Shown here: in pieces, positions 1 through 8,240 of the stretch
Numbering within the stretch: the stretch's first letter is position 1
How the letters are laid out: the number at the start of each line of letters is the position of its first letter
Assembly: GCF_042643355.1 (NCBI RefSeq)
Contig: NZ_JBHRSS010000008.1
Span: forward strand, 248,001-312,000
DNA from: Salinisphaera aquimarina
GTDB taxonomy: Bacteria > Pseudomonadota > Gammaproteobacteria > Nevskiales > Salinisphaeraceae
Direction of reading: 5' to 3'
DNA: 64,000 nt
Program-made: the position numbers and the translations under genes
Notes under the pieces: model-generated
Databases searched by the model: none
Told to the model about the DNA's origin: nothing
The model's input: the letters and a program-made list of their open reading frames with translations, nothing else

Positions 1-309
1 TTCGCGCCGGTGTTGATATGGCTCGACTACCGCATGCCGATCGAGCCCATCCGCAACGAATTCCAGCGTCTGCTGGATACCGATGGCGCGTGGGACGGCA
101 AGGTTGGCCACACCCAGGTGGTCGACGCCAACGAACACGCCATGCAGGTGCGTTTTCTGCTCAGCGCGGGCGACTCCATCACGCTGTGGCATTTCCGTTG
201 TCGGGTACGCGAAGCCATGCTCGACTTCATACAACGGGAATATCCACAGTACCTGCCCACGGTCAGAGCTCGACTCAAGGACAACGACAGCGCGTCCGGT
301 CTGTTCTGA
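1..309 (+). CDS. MscS-family mechanosensitive channel, C-terminal part
   Basis: The frame is open from the first base, so only the last 102 residues are visible. They resemble the cytoplasmic C-terminal domain of MscS-family mechanosensitive channels: a strand with L-D-Y-x-x-P (WLDYRMPIEPIRNEF), a WDGK turn, the segment QVVDANEHAMQVRFLLSA, and a final helix EAMLDFIQREYPQYLP. In the family these channels sit in the inner membrane and release solutes on hypo-osmotic shock; this part lies in the cytoplasm. The pore and transmembrane helices lie upstream of the window, so subfamily cannot be judged. The gene ends convergently, 39 bp from the PEP-CTERM-like gene, with no clear terminator hairpin between them. 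The family call rests on pattern resemblance only. Confidence 0.6.
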   Translation, partial: FAPVLIWLDYRMPIEPIRNEFQRLLDTDGAWDGKVGHTQVVDANEHAMQVRFLLSAGDSITLWHFRCRVREAMLDFIQREYPQYLPTVRARLKDNDSASGLF

Positions 310-348
310 GCAGGCATGGGCGAAGCTACCCAACACGGCTGGTCCGTT

Positions 349-1134
349 TTATAGCGCCGCAGGCGAGATGCCAGGACCCGCCGACTTACGTCGACGCAGG
401 CAGCCCATACCGGCAATAATCGCCAACGCCAGCCATGCGAGCCCTCGTGGTTCGGCGACCGATACCTCAGATGTCGGCAGACTGATCTGGCCTGCCTGAC
501 CAAAGCGCAGGTCATCCAGCGCAAAGCCGGCAGAGTTGTCCCCGGCGCGCCCAAACTGGATACCAGCGATCGAATTCGCGCCGCTATCGTCGGCCAGCCC
601 CAGGAACTGGGCGCCGGTCAGGCCATTCTCCACCGATCCGAGCAGATTGCCTTGCCGATCGAACGCCGTCAGCACATGTGAGCCTGGCGCGTCGAAAAAA
701 CTGCCGATAAATCCGGCCGCGTTGACCCCGATACTGAACAGGATGGAAATTGGTCCATTAAAACGCGGCGACCCGCTCAGGATGGCTTCATCGGCGGAGC
801 CCGGCACTAGGGTCGTAAACACCGGCTGTGCATTGCCCACTAGCGAAAGCCCATCCGAAGGAGACCCGGTAACGCAGCCCGCGCAGTTAAAATCGACCGC
901 CTGGCCGCTGAAAAGGCCGCCCGTGCTCACGGTCGGACGGCTGCCACCGGCGTTCGGCCCGGGAATGAAGACGGGATTGCCGGTCTGATCGGGAACCTCG
1001 CTGAAGGTGATCAGGGATGCGTCCTGGTTGAACACGCTGGCATCGACCGATATCAACGCCGCCTGCGCAGGTACAACGCACAGAAGCGTGCTGCATGCGC
1101 TTATCAAAATATGCTGTGCTCTGGTTCCGATCAT
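349..1134 (-). CDS. Secreted PEP-CTERM-like surface protein
   Basis: A 261-residue protein with an N-terminal signal peptide (hydrophobic core about residues 8-22, cleavage likely after PAQA near 25). The body is Gly/Ser/Asn-rich and without recognised catalytic motifs. The C-terminus, from about residue 226, is a tripartite sorting tail: VAEP, a hydrophobic span (GLAWLALAIIAGMGC), then the basic cluster LRRRK. This matches the layout of PEP-CTERM anchors cut by exosortases, with VAEP in place of the usual VPEP and about ten extra residues after the basic cluster. A CAGC pair near residue 85 may form a disulfide. No exosortase is in this window. It is transcribed divergently from the riboswitch-controlled secreted protein. 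PEP-CTERM proteins are typically linked to exopolysaccharide and biofilm; the exact role here is unknown. Confidence 0.75.
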   Translation of the reverse strand: MIGTRAQHILISACSTLLCVVPAQAALISVDASVFNQDASLITFSEVPDQTGNPVFIPGPNAGGSRPTVSTGGLFSGQAVDFNCAGCVTGSPSDGLSLVGNAQPVFTTLVPGSADEAILSGSPRFNGPISILFSIGVNAAGFIGSFFDAPGSHVLTAFDRQGNLLGSVENGLTGAQFLGLADDSGANSIAGIQFGRAGDNSAGFALDDLRFGQAGQISLPTSEVSVAEPRGLAWLALAIIAGMGCLRRRKSAGPGISPAAL

Positions 1135-1520
1135 CAGTGGGGTCCCGAAATATTGATCACGCGCACATGTCGCGCCTATTGATTGGTATAGCTAATGCAA
1201 ATTCGGGACCAACATTCAGTTCGTTGAAAATATTAATTTTTTTAAACTTTACAAACAAGAATATATGAGAACTGTAAGTTTTTTCGACACACGCATAAGC
1301 ATCATTCTCCTGTAATTCCGATTGTTTTTATAGGCGGAAGGCGCAGGTTTTCCAACATTGCATCGTATTTTTATGAAAACTGGTGCACCGCAAAACGAAT
1401 CCATTAATCTTGATTCTTACGCAACTGACTGCATTAACAATAATCTTTTGCGCGGAACGGACCAGTCCTTCGCAAGGCGCCGGCTTTAAGGATTGACATC
1501 ACGCGGCCTCGCCGGAAAGC
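1135..1520. other. AT-rich divergent intergenic region
   Basis: About 390 bases between two divergent genes for secreted proteins. Positions 1190-1440 are markedly AT-rich against the GC-rich surroundings, with several A and T runs, and hold no plausible gene. For the minus-strand gene a weak promoter can be read as TTGGTC, a 16-base spacer and TATACC (about 1213-1186). For the plus strand a TTGACA stands at 1493-1498 but has no good -10 at the right distance, so the riboswitch promoter is not resolved. Confidence 0.5.
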
Positions 1521-1616
1521 TACGCACCGACAAAGGCAACCCTGTCGAAAGACAGGTACGCAAAGCCAGGAGTCTACGGCCCCCTTGAACGGAGCTAAGA
1601 TTGTCGGGTTTCCGCT
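1521..1616 (+). promoter_or_regulatory. Cyclic-di-GMP-I (GEMM) riboswitch aptamer
   Basis: The sequence carries the hallmarks of the GEMM class I aptamer in order. Paired ends CCGACAA (1527-1533) and TTGTCGG (1601-1607) form a closing stem. AGGCAACC is followed by a hairpin with a GAAA tetraloop (CCTGTC 1541-1546, GACAGG 1551-1556). Then comes the near-invariant ACGCAAAGCC (1558-1567), a second helical arm with the CTA/CTAAG receptor-like segments, and GGGTTTCCG (1606-1614). In known cases this aptamer binds cyclic di-GMP and controls motility, biofilm, pili or surface-protein genes. Here it precedes a secreted 796-residue protein by about 105 bases. Family assignment is from motif recognition; whether it switches on or off is not known. 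Confidence 0.87.
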
Positions 1617-1634
1617 AAGCCCCGCTGCAGCAAT

Positions 1635-1699
1635 CTCGCGAGTAAAGCGCGAGTGAAGTCCTGTGCGGACTATGTAGAAAACCTGGGGGCACAGGTTTT
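1635..1699 (+). promoter_or_regulatory. Two leader hairpins, possible riboswitch expression platform
   Basis: Downstream of the aptamer are two perfect stems: CTCGCG (1635-1640) with CGCGAG (1648-1653), and AAAACCTG (1678-1685) with CAGGTTTT (1692-1699) around the loop GGGGCA. The second has a short T run at the end of its stem and sits 22 bases before the start codon. It could act as a weak terminator or mask the ribosome-binding region (ACAGGA at about 1703). This is the natural place for an expression platform, but the alternative pairing with the aptamer is not worked out. Confidence 0.45.
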
Positions 1700-1721
1700 A
1701 ATACAGGATCTTTATTTAAAA

Positions 1722-4112
1722 ATGCATATTTTTCAAAAATACGCCTTCGCGTTGGCAATCGGCTGCTTGCTGATCGCGAACGCGGGAACCGCGGCGCAGT
1801 CTTCGGCCGGCAAACAGTACGCGGGGTACGCCAGTTACGGCAATGCGCCGACCACGGCCACCAATTCCGACAGCAGCGACATCAAGAGCTACGGGACGAC
1901 CGGTTCTTACGGTACCGTTGGCAAGCCCAATGAAACCACGCCGACTTCAGAACCGGCTAAACCCACCGCGCCGAACGACGCTGACGGCGCTGACGGCGCT
2001 GACGGCGCTGACGGCGCTGACGGCGATAGTACCGAGGTCGATTCGGGCGGCGCCCAAGGCGTGGCGAGTTTCGAGGTCGAAAACAATGCGGGACAAAAGC
2101 AGTCCAACGTACCGGTGACCATCGGTCAGGTATTCCGCAAGGGCGCGGTGCCGTCGGACAAGAGCCTCGATGCACGTATCGACGGGCAGCCTATTCCCAT
2201 CCAGGTCGACAAGAAAGCCAGTTGGCAGGATGGTTCTTTGCGCCATGCCGTCATTTCCGTACGCGTCCCGACGCTTGCGGACGGAACCAGCCGCGTCGAT
2301 CTCGTCCTGGCAAAGCCGTCGTCCAGCGGCTCGGCGCCCACCATCAACCAGCTTCTGGGCACGGATTTTGACGCCAGCGCAGATCTAAAGATCAAGGGGC
2401 GCAAATACCACATCGATGCACGCGAACTGCTCACCCGGGTCAATCAGACGGGCGGTTGCACGAGTTGGGGCAAGCAATGCAAACAATGGCTATCGGGCCC
2501 GGTTGCATCTGAATGGATCGTTGGCGGCCCGGTAAGCACGTCCGAAAGCGGACCATCGTCGCTCGCCGCTGTCTATTTCCATATTCGTGCTTACGGCGAC
2601 GGCAATGGCAAGATTTCGCGAGCACGCGTCGATGTCGTCATGGAAAACGACTGGGCCTATGCCAAGGCCCCCCAGAACATCAAGTACGCCGCTGACCTGA
2701 GCGTCGGTCAACAGAACTTCAAGGTCAAATCACTCAAGCATTATCGCCAGGCCCGCTGGCACAAGGTGTTGTGGTGGCACAACGCTCCGGATGTCTATGC
2801 CCGCGTAGACACGCGGTATCTGCAGTCGACCGGTGCCATTTCGCGTTATGCCGACCTGGCCCCCAGTGAAAAATTTCTGAACTCCGTCGCGACGTCGTTC
2901 GCCCCCATGACCAACGGCAATCAGACTCCGGTGATGGCCAACACCGGAGCCCAGGCAGCGATCGGCCCCCTGCCACGCTGGACATCCACTTATGCAGTGT
3001 CTGGAGACCAACGTGCCTTTGATTGGATGAGGGCCAATGATGACGCCGTGGGCACCTATGGATTTCATTACCGAGATCAGGAGACCGGCCGGCCGCTCGA
3101 AATCACTCGGCATCCGCAAGTGACCATTGCGAATTACAGCTCTGCGAGTCAATCAGGCGACCCGCAGACCCGGGCCGACCTGTTACCGAAATGCGGCGGC
3201 GACTGCAACTCCCCATATGCATTCGATATTGCGCACCATCCCTCCATCGGCTATGTCCCCTATCTGGTGACAGGCGACTATTACTATCTTGAAGAGATGC
3301 AGTTCACCGCCTCCTACATCGAGCTTTGGGGGAACGAGAAGTATCGTGGTTTCGATAAAGGGCTCCTGGCACACGCGCAGGGACAGGTGCGTGGGCAGGC
3401 ATGGTCACTACGCAGTATCGGCGATGCTGCGTTCGCCACGCCCGACGATGATCCGATGAAATCCTACTTCGAGGGGCTGGTCGCCAATATTCTCGCCGAT
3501 TATCAGGATCGCTTTCTTGCCGATGATAGAGCGGACCAATTGCACGTCATCGATACCTACGGCGCGGCGATCTACTCACTCAATGGCCAGTCACGCGTGG
3601 GAATCGCACCATGGCAGGCTGACTTCTTTACCTGGGCCGTGGGCCATGCCGCTGAGCAGGGTTTCACGGCTGCAACACCTTTTCTGAAGTGGCTCGCCAC
3701 TTTTCAGATCGGCCGCATGACCGATTGGAAAGACAACCCCGCCCAAGGTTACTGCTGGCTTCTAGCATCCGCCTACAGCCTACAGATCCGCGACTCCCGG
3801 TCATCCGGTACCTATGCAACGCTTCAGCGAGCCTACGAAAAGAGTTTCGCAGGTATCGATGGTCTGAAATGCAACAGCCAGCCGATGATCAATGAATTGT
3901 CGAGCGGCTCTAATAGCTACGTCCGCGGGGAAATGGTGGGCTACGCGAATTCGGCGACCGGCTTTCCGGCAAATTTCCAGCCCGCGTTGTCGATGGCAGT
4001 AGACAGCGGCATCAAAAACGCTGCGCTGGCATGGAGCATCTTTGCTGGCCGCACCATCAAACCTAAATTCGATACATATCCAAACTTCGCGATCGTACCG
4101 CGCTCGCAGTAA
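1722..4112 (+). CDS. Large secreted protein under c-di-GMP riboswitch, possible polysaccharide-active enzyme
   Basis: A 796-residue exported protein. Residues 1-26 form a signal peptide (basic start, hydrophobic core, cut near AGTAA/AQ). A low-complexity linker follows (Tyr/Gly/Ser/Thr-rich, then five Ala-Asp-Gly repeats at 87-101). From about residue 110 comes a beta-rich domain with NVPVTIGQVF and QDGSLRHAVISVRVP, which reminds me of the N-terminal RIFT-like barrel of PcRGLX/YetA exo-rhamnogalacturonan-lyase-like proteins. The C-terminal half is helical, with HHPSIGYVPYLVTGDYYYLE, reminiscent of the alpha/alpha-toroid of polysaccharide lyases and glycosidases. Catalytic residues cannot be named. 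I start at ATG 1722, because the longer frame to 1653 overlaps the leader hairpins and lacks a signal peptide. A strong terminator follows. A role in exopolysaccharide turnover is inference from fold resemblance and the riboswitch. Confidence 0.6.
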   Translation: MHIFQKYAFALAIGCLLIANAGTAAQSSAGKQYAGYASYGNAPTTATNSDSSDIKSYGTTGSYGTVGKPNETTPTSEPAKPTAPNDADGADGADGADGADGDSTEVDSGGAQGVASFEVENNAGQKQSNVPVTIGQVFRKGAVPSDKSLDARIDGQPIPIQVDKKASWQDGSLRHAVISVRVPTLADGTSRVDLVLAKPSSSGSAPTINQLLGTDFDASADLKIKGRKYHIDARELLTRVNQTGGCTSWGKQCKQWLSGPVASEWIVGGPVSTSESGPSSLAAVYFHIRAYGDGNGKISRARVDVVMENDWAYAKAPQNIKYAADLSVGQQNFKVKSLKHYRQARWHKVLWWHNAPDVYARVDTRYLQSTGAISRYADLAPSEKFLNSVATSFAPMTNGNQTPVMANTGAQAAIGPLPRWTSTYAVSGDQRAFDWMRANDDAVGTYGFHYRDQETGRPLEITRHPQVTIANYSSASQSGDPQTRADLLPKCGGDCNSPYAFDIAHHPSIGYVPYLVTGDYYYLEEMQFTASYIELWGNEKYRGFDKGLLAHAQGQVRGQAWSLRSIGDAAFATPDDDPMKSYFEGLVANILADYQDRFLADDRADQLHVIDTYGAAIYSLNGQSRVGIAPWQADFFTWAVGHAAEQGFTAATPFLKWLATFQIGRMTDWKDNPAQGYCWLLASAYSLQIRDSRSSGTYATLQRAYEKSFAGIDGLKCNSQPMINELSSGSNSYVRGEMVGYANSATGFPANFQPALSMAVDSGIKNAALAWSIFAGRTIKPKFDTYPNFAIVPRSQ
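1980..2024 (+). repeat. Five tandem 9-bp units encoding Ala-Asp-Gly
   Basis: The unit GCTGACGGC is repeated five times without change. It lies in the linker of the secreted protein and encodes (Ala-Asp-Gly)5. Because the unit is a multiple of three, copy-number changes would alter linker length without breaking the frame. The Asp-rich linker could bind divalent cations, but that is inference. Confidence 0.9.
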
Positions 4113-4123
4113 TTAAGGGCGGC

Positions 4124-4162
4124 AAAAAGCGGACGGTGCCGGCAGGCGCCGGCCGCTTTTTT
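4124..4162 (+). terminator. Rho-independent terminator after the secreted protein gene
   Basis: AAAAAGCGG at 4124-4132 pairs with CCGCTTTTTT at 4153-4162, enclosing an inner GCCGGC/GCCGGC hairpin. The T run follows the GC stem directly, 12 bases after the stop codon. The A run on the other side would let it work in both directions. Confidence 0.85.
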
Positions 4163-4386
4163 CGAATGCCCACTTTGATGTTGAAAAACTCAGGGCGCTA
4201 TCGCGGTTACGGCATGGGTTGACGGGAATGACGCGTAATGATGCTTGTGTCGCAATTCCGGCTGCAATACGTCTAATCCCGAGGGCGATCTTTTGCTTGC
4301 GGAGCGGCCCCAGCTCGAACCGCCACACGAACCGGCTCGAGGCGGGGTCACAACGCGAAGTGGCGCGTTCACCCGCGGTACGCCAG

Positions 4387-5781
4387 TCAGCTCAGTGCGC
4401 GTACCCGAAATTTCCGGCCTTTGATACGGCCGGCGCTCAGGCGATCCTGGCCAGCACGGGCGACATCGCGTCGGATGGCCACATAGGCACGCGTGGCGGC
4501 AATGTCGATCTTGCCGATTGCGTCTGAACTCAACCCGGCGTCACCGGTCAGCGCGCCGAGAATATCGCCCGGACGGAGCTTGTCGCGACGTCCGCCATCA
4601 ATGACGAGGGTCTTCATGGGGGCGAGTTTCAGCGTCTTGGCGCGGGGTTTCTCCAGTACGAGAGGATGCCACGACAGAGGGGCACCGAGGTGTCGCTTGA
4701 GGTGGTCGGCCCGCGACCGCTCCTGAGCCGTACAAAGCGTGATCGCCAGGCCGGATTCGCCCGCTCTTCCGGTGCGGCCAATTCGATGTGTATGCGTGTC
4801 GGGATCGTTGGCCATGTCGTAGCTCACCACCAGGGGCAAAGCCACGATATCGAGACCGCGAGCGGCGACGTCCGTTGCGACCAGTACCGCGCAACTACGA
4901 TTGACGAACTGGATGAGCACTTCGTCACGGTCTCGCTGCTCCATATCGCCGTGCAGCGCGAGTGCCGACAGTCCGCGTCCGTCCAGATCCTTTTGCACGG
5001 CATCCACATCTCGCCGCATGTTGCAGAACACGAGCGCCTGGGCACTGCCCGCGTCGCCGGCGGCTTCCTGATCGAGAATCTGCGCCAGCGCGTCCGGCTT
5101 GCGAACCGCGGCTATTTCGTGAAAGCGTTGCTCGATTGCGGCATCGTCGCGATCCGACTCATCGACGGTCACTTCCACGGCATCGTGCTGCAGGCCTTCA
5201 CTGGCGACACGGAGGGCAGGTGGCCAGGTGGCCGAAAAGAGCAATGTCTGGCGGCGTTTGTCGAGATAACCCACGATAGTGGTCAGGTCCTCGCCAAAGC
5301 CCATATCGAGCATCCGGTCCGCCTCATCGAGAACAAGAGTGCGAACGCTGCTGCAATCCAGGCTTTCGCGCCGCAGGTGCGCAAGCACGCGCCCGGGCGT
5401 TCCGACCACGACATGCGGCTCATGCGCCAGCGACGCCAGCTGCGGGCGCATCGGCACGCCGCCACAGAGGGTCAGGAGTTTGACGTTGGGAAGCGCAGTC
5501 GCCAAAGCGCGGATCGCGCGGCTGACCTGGTCCGCGAGTTCACGCGTGGGACATAGGACGAGGGCCTGCAGGCGCGCCTCTTCGACCGTGAGGGTTTGCA
5601 GCAACCCAAGTCCGAATGCGGCGGTCTTGCCGCTGCCGGTTATGGCCTGCGCGATCACGTCGCGGCCGAGCAGTATCGGGGGCAGGCTCTGGGCCTGTAT
5701 AGGCGTCATCGACGGATAGCCCAGCGAGTCGACGCTGGCCAGCAGTTCGGGACGTAAATCCAAGGTATTGAATGCGGTCAT
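4387..5781 (-). CDS. dbpA: ATP-dependent RNA helicase DbpA
   Basis: A 464-residue DEAD-box helicase. Visible motifs in order: Q-motif region with TPIQAQ (about 26-31), Walker A ITGSGKT (47-53), PTRELADQ, TPGR, DEAD within LVLDEADRMLD, the SAT motif in LLFSATWP, TDVAARGLD, and HRIGRTGRAG. The C-terminal region with VIDGGRRDKLRPGDILGALTGD and GKIDI matches the DbpA-specific RNA-binding domain, which recognises hairpin 92 of 23S rRNA and directs the enzyme to large-subunit assembly. I chose the ATG at 5781 (protein begins MTAFNTL, like known DbpA) over one five codons upstream. It is monocistronic, with a dyad just upstream of its start. Confidence 0.95.
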   Translation of the reverse strand: MTAFNTLDLRPELLASVDSLGYPSMTPIQAQSLPPILLGRDVIAQAITGSGKTAAFGLGLLQTLTVEEARLQALVLCPTRELADQVSRAIRALATALPNVKLLTLCGGVPMRPQLASLAHEPHVVVGTPGRVLAHLRRESLDCSSVRTLVLDEADRMLDMGFGEDLTTIVGYLDKRRQTLLFSATWPPALRVASEGLQHDAVEVTVDESDRDDAAIEQRFHEIAAVRKPDALAQILDQEAAGDAGSAQALVFCNMRRDVDAVQKDLDGRGLSALALHGDMEQRDRDEVLIQFVNRSCAVLVATDVAARGLDIVALPLVVSYDMANDPDTHTHRIGRTGRAGESGLAITLCTAQERSRADHLKRHLGAPLSWHPLVLEKPRAKTLKLAPMKTLVIDGGRRDKLRPGDILGALTGDAGLSSDAIGKIDIAATRAYVAIRRDVARAGQDRLSAGRIKGRKFRVRALS

Positions 5782-5800
5782 GCAACATGATCGCATCTAA

Positions 5801-5818
5801 TGACGGCGAGTGCCGTCA
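5801..5818. promoter_or_regulatory. Inverted repeat upstream of dbpA
   Basis: TGACGGC and GCCGTCA flank a 4-base centre 20 bases before the dbpA start. On the minus strand a TTGACG overlaps the dyad, so it could be an operator over a -35 element or a 5' leader hairpin. No partner protein can be named. Confidence 0.4.
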
Positions 5819-6087
5819 ATAAAGGAAGAGAAACCGCGATGCGCGGTCAGGGGCGGATGAACTCGCCCGAAGCTTAATGGAGATAAAAGAAGCCAGACAC
5901 GAATACGTAGCTAGAGAACGTAGGAACCGACCGATGGTCGATGATACGAAAGAGCCAAATAGCAGTGTCCGACCTCTTATACCAGTCTCGGCGTCGCGGG
6001 ATAGACCTTGACGCGATCGCTGGAACAGTTACATCACAGCAATCTCATCACGCCCTGTTGATCCCGCGGGCGGCAAGACTTGTCGTT
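5819..6087. other. Intergenic region between dbpA and the cold-shock gene
   Basis: About 270 bases with only short overlapping frames. I see no convincing gene, RNA or repeat. The palindrome TGTCTAAGCTTAGACA (6088-6103) covers the stop codon of the cold-shock gene at its edge, but no T run follows it, so it is at best a weak 3' hairpin. Confidence 0.4.
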
Positions 6088-6096
6088 TGTCTAAGC

Positions 6097-6303
6097 TTAG
6101 ACAGCGACGACGTTATTGGCGCACGGTCCTTTCTGACCTTCGCCGACTTCGAATTCGACAGCCTGTCCATCATTCAGGGTCGCGTAGCCGCCACCGTTCT
6201 TGATCTCGGAATGATGCACGAAAAGGTCTTTGCTTCCATCCTCAGGGGCGATGAAACCAAAACCTTTTTCGGAACTGAACCACTTCACTGTGCCTTTGGC
6301 CAT
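6097..6303 (-). CDS. CspA-family cold-shock protein
   Basis: A 68-residue protein made of one cold-shock domain (OB-fold). RNA-binding motif RNP1 is visible as KGFGFI (about 13-18) and RNP2 as DLFVHHS (about 26-32), with the start MAKGTVKWF typical of the family. It binds single-stranded RNA and DNA in the cytoplasm and acts as an RNA chaperone. Which csp paralogue it is, and whether it is cold-induced, cannot be told from the sequence. The ribosome-binding site is a purine-rich AGAGAAAAAG just before ATG. The gene stands alone, with a short leader of about 45-50 bases, unlike the very long leader of E. coli cspA. Confidence 0.93.
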   Translation of the reverse strand: MAKGTVKWFSSEKGFGFIAPEDGSKDLFVHHSEIKNGGGYATLNDGQAVEFEVGEGQKGPCANNVVAV

Positions 6304-6703
6304 ACTTTTTCTCTAACTTAATCGTGTTGATTGATCGCAGATTATCTGCCCGTCTAGTATACCCACTATTGAAGACAGAGCGCGAATTTTAATTATTCGT
6401 TTTTTATTCAGTGATCTACGGGCTAAAAACGGATGATTCGCAAAACAGAATTCATCATTTTTCCTGTTTATTTGCCTGAAACCGTCCTGTGAATCGACGC
6501 TGAAAAGCGAACACGGGCAACAAAGCCAAGCCATGGACACAGCCCGGGGCGACCATGAAAACGAAGACACGATCGATTATTCGACCGCATCTTCGATCAT
6601 CCGACGCCTGTAGTTCGACCAGCAAAGAGCTATACCGACATCCGACCCGAACCTGCCTGTTGGCCGTGCCATCGTCCGGCACGGCAAAAGACACGGCCGG
6701 CGC
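6304..6703. other. Upstream region of the cold-shock gene, no gene seen
   Basis: About 400 bases between the start of the cold-shock gene and the end of fumC. The first 120 are AT-rich and contain a possible minus-strand -10 box (TATACT at 6361-6356) without a good -35. The remainder holds only short frames with no recognisable protein. I find no clear terminator for fumC here. Confidence 0.4.
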
Positions 6704-8095
<1,392 letters not shown>

Positions 8096-8240
8096 CGCTC
8101 GCTCCTTCTAAAGCCTGTGGGTCACCGAGTGCGAGCCCGGTGTGCTGGATGTTTCGCGCCGCCGCGACAGCGACGCGACGCCGGTGAATTCGGTAGAATC
8201 CGCGATTCTATCACCGCCCTCACCCAACGGATGCGTGCCC

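Noticed and set aside
1980..2024. Tandem repeats as a CRISPR-like array
   Set aside because: Units are 9 bp, contiguous and without spacers, and encode a repeat within a protein.
6088..6103. Palindrome TGTCTAAGCTTAGACA as a terminator of the cold-shock gene
   Set aside because: No loop and no T run; it overlaps the stop codon and is more likely incidental.
6455..6694. 79-codon minus-strand frame between the cold-shock gene and fumC
   Set aside because: No ribosome-binding site, no family resemblance, and other overlapping frames of similar length in the same stretch.
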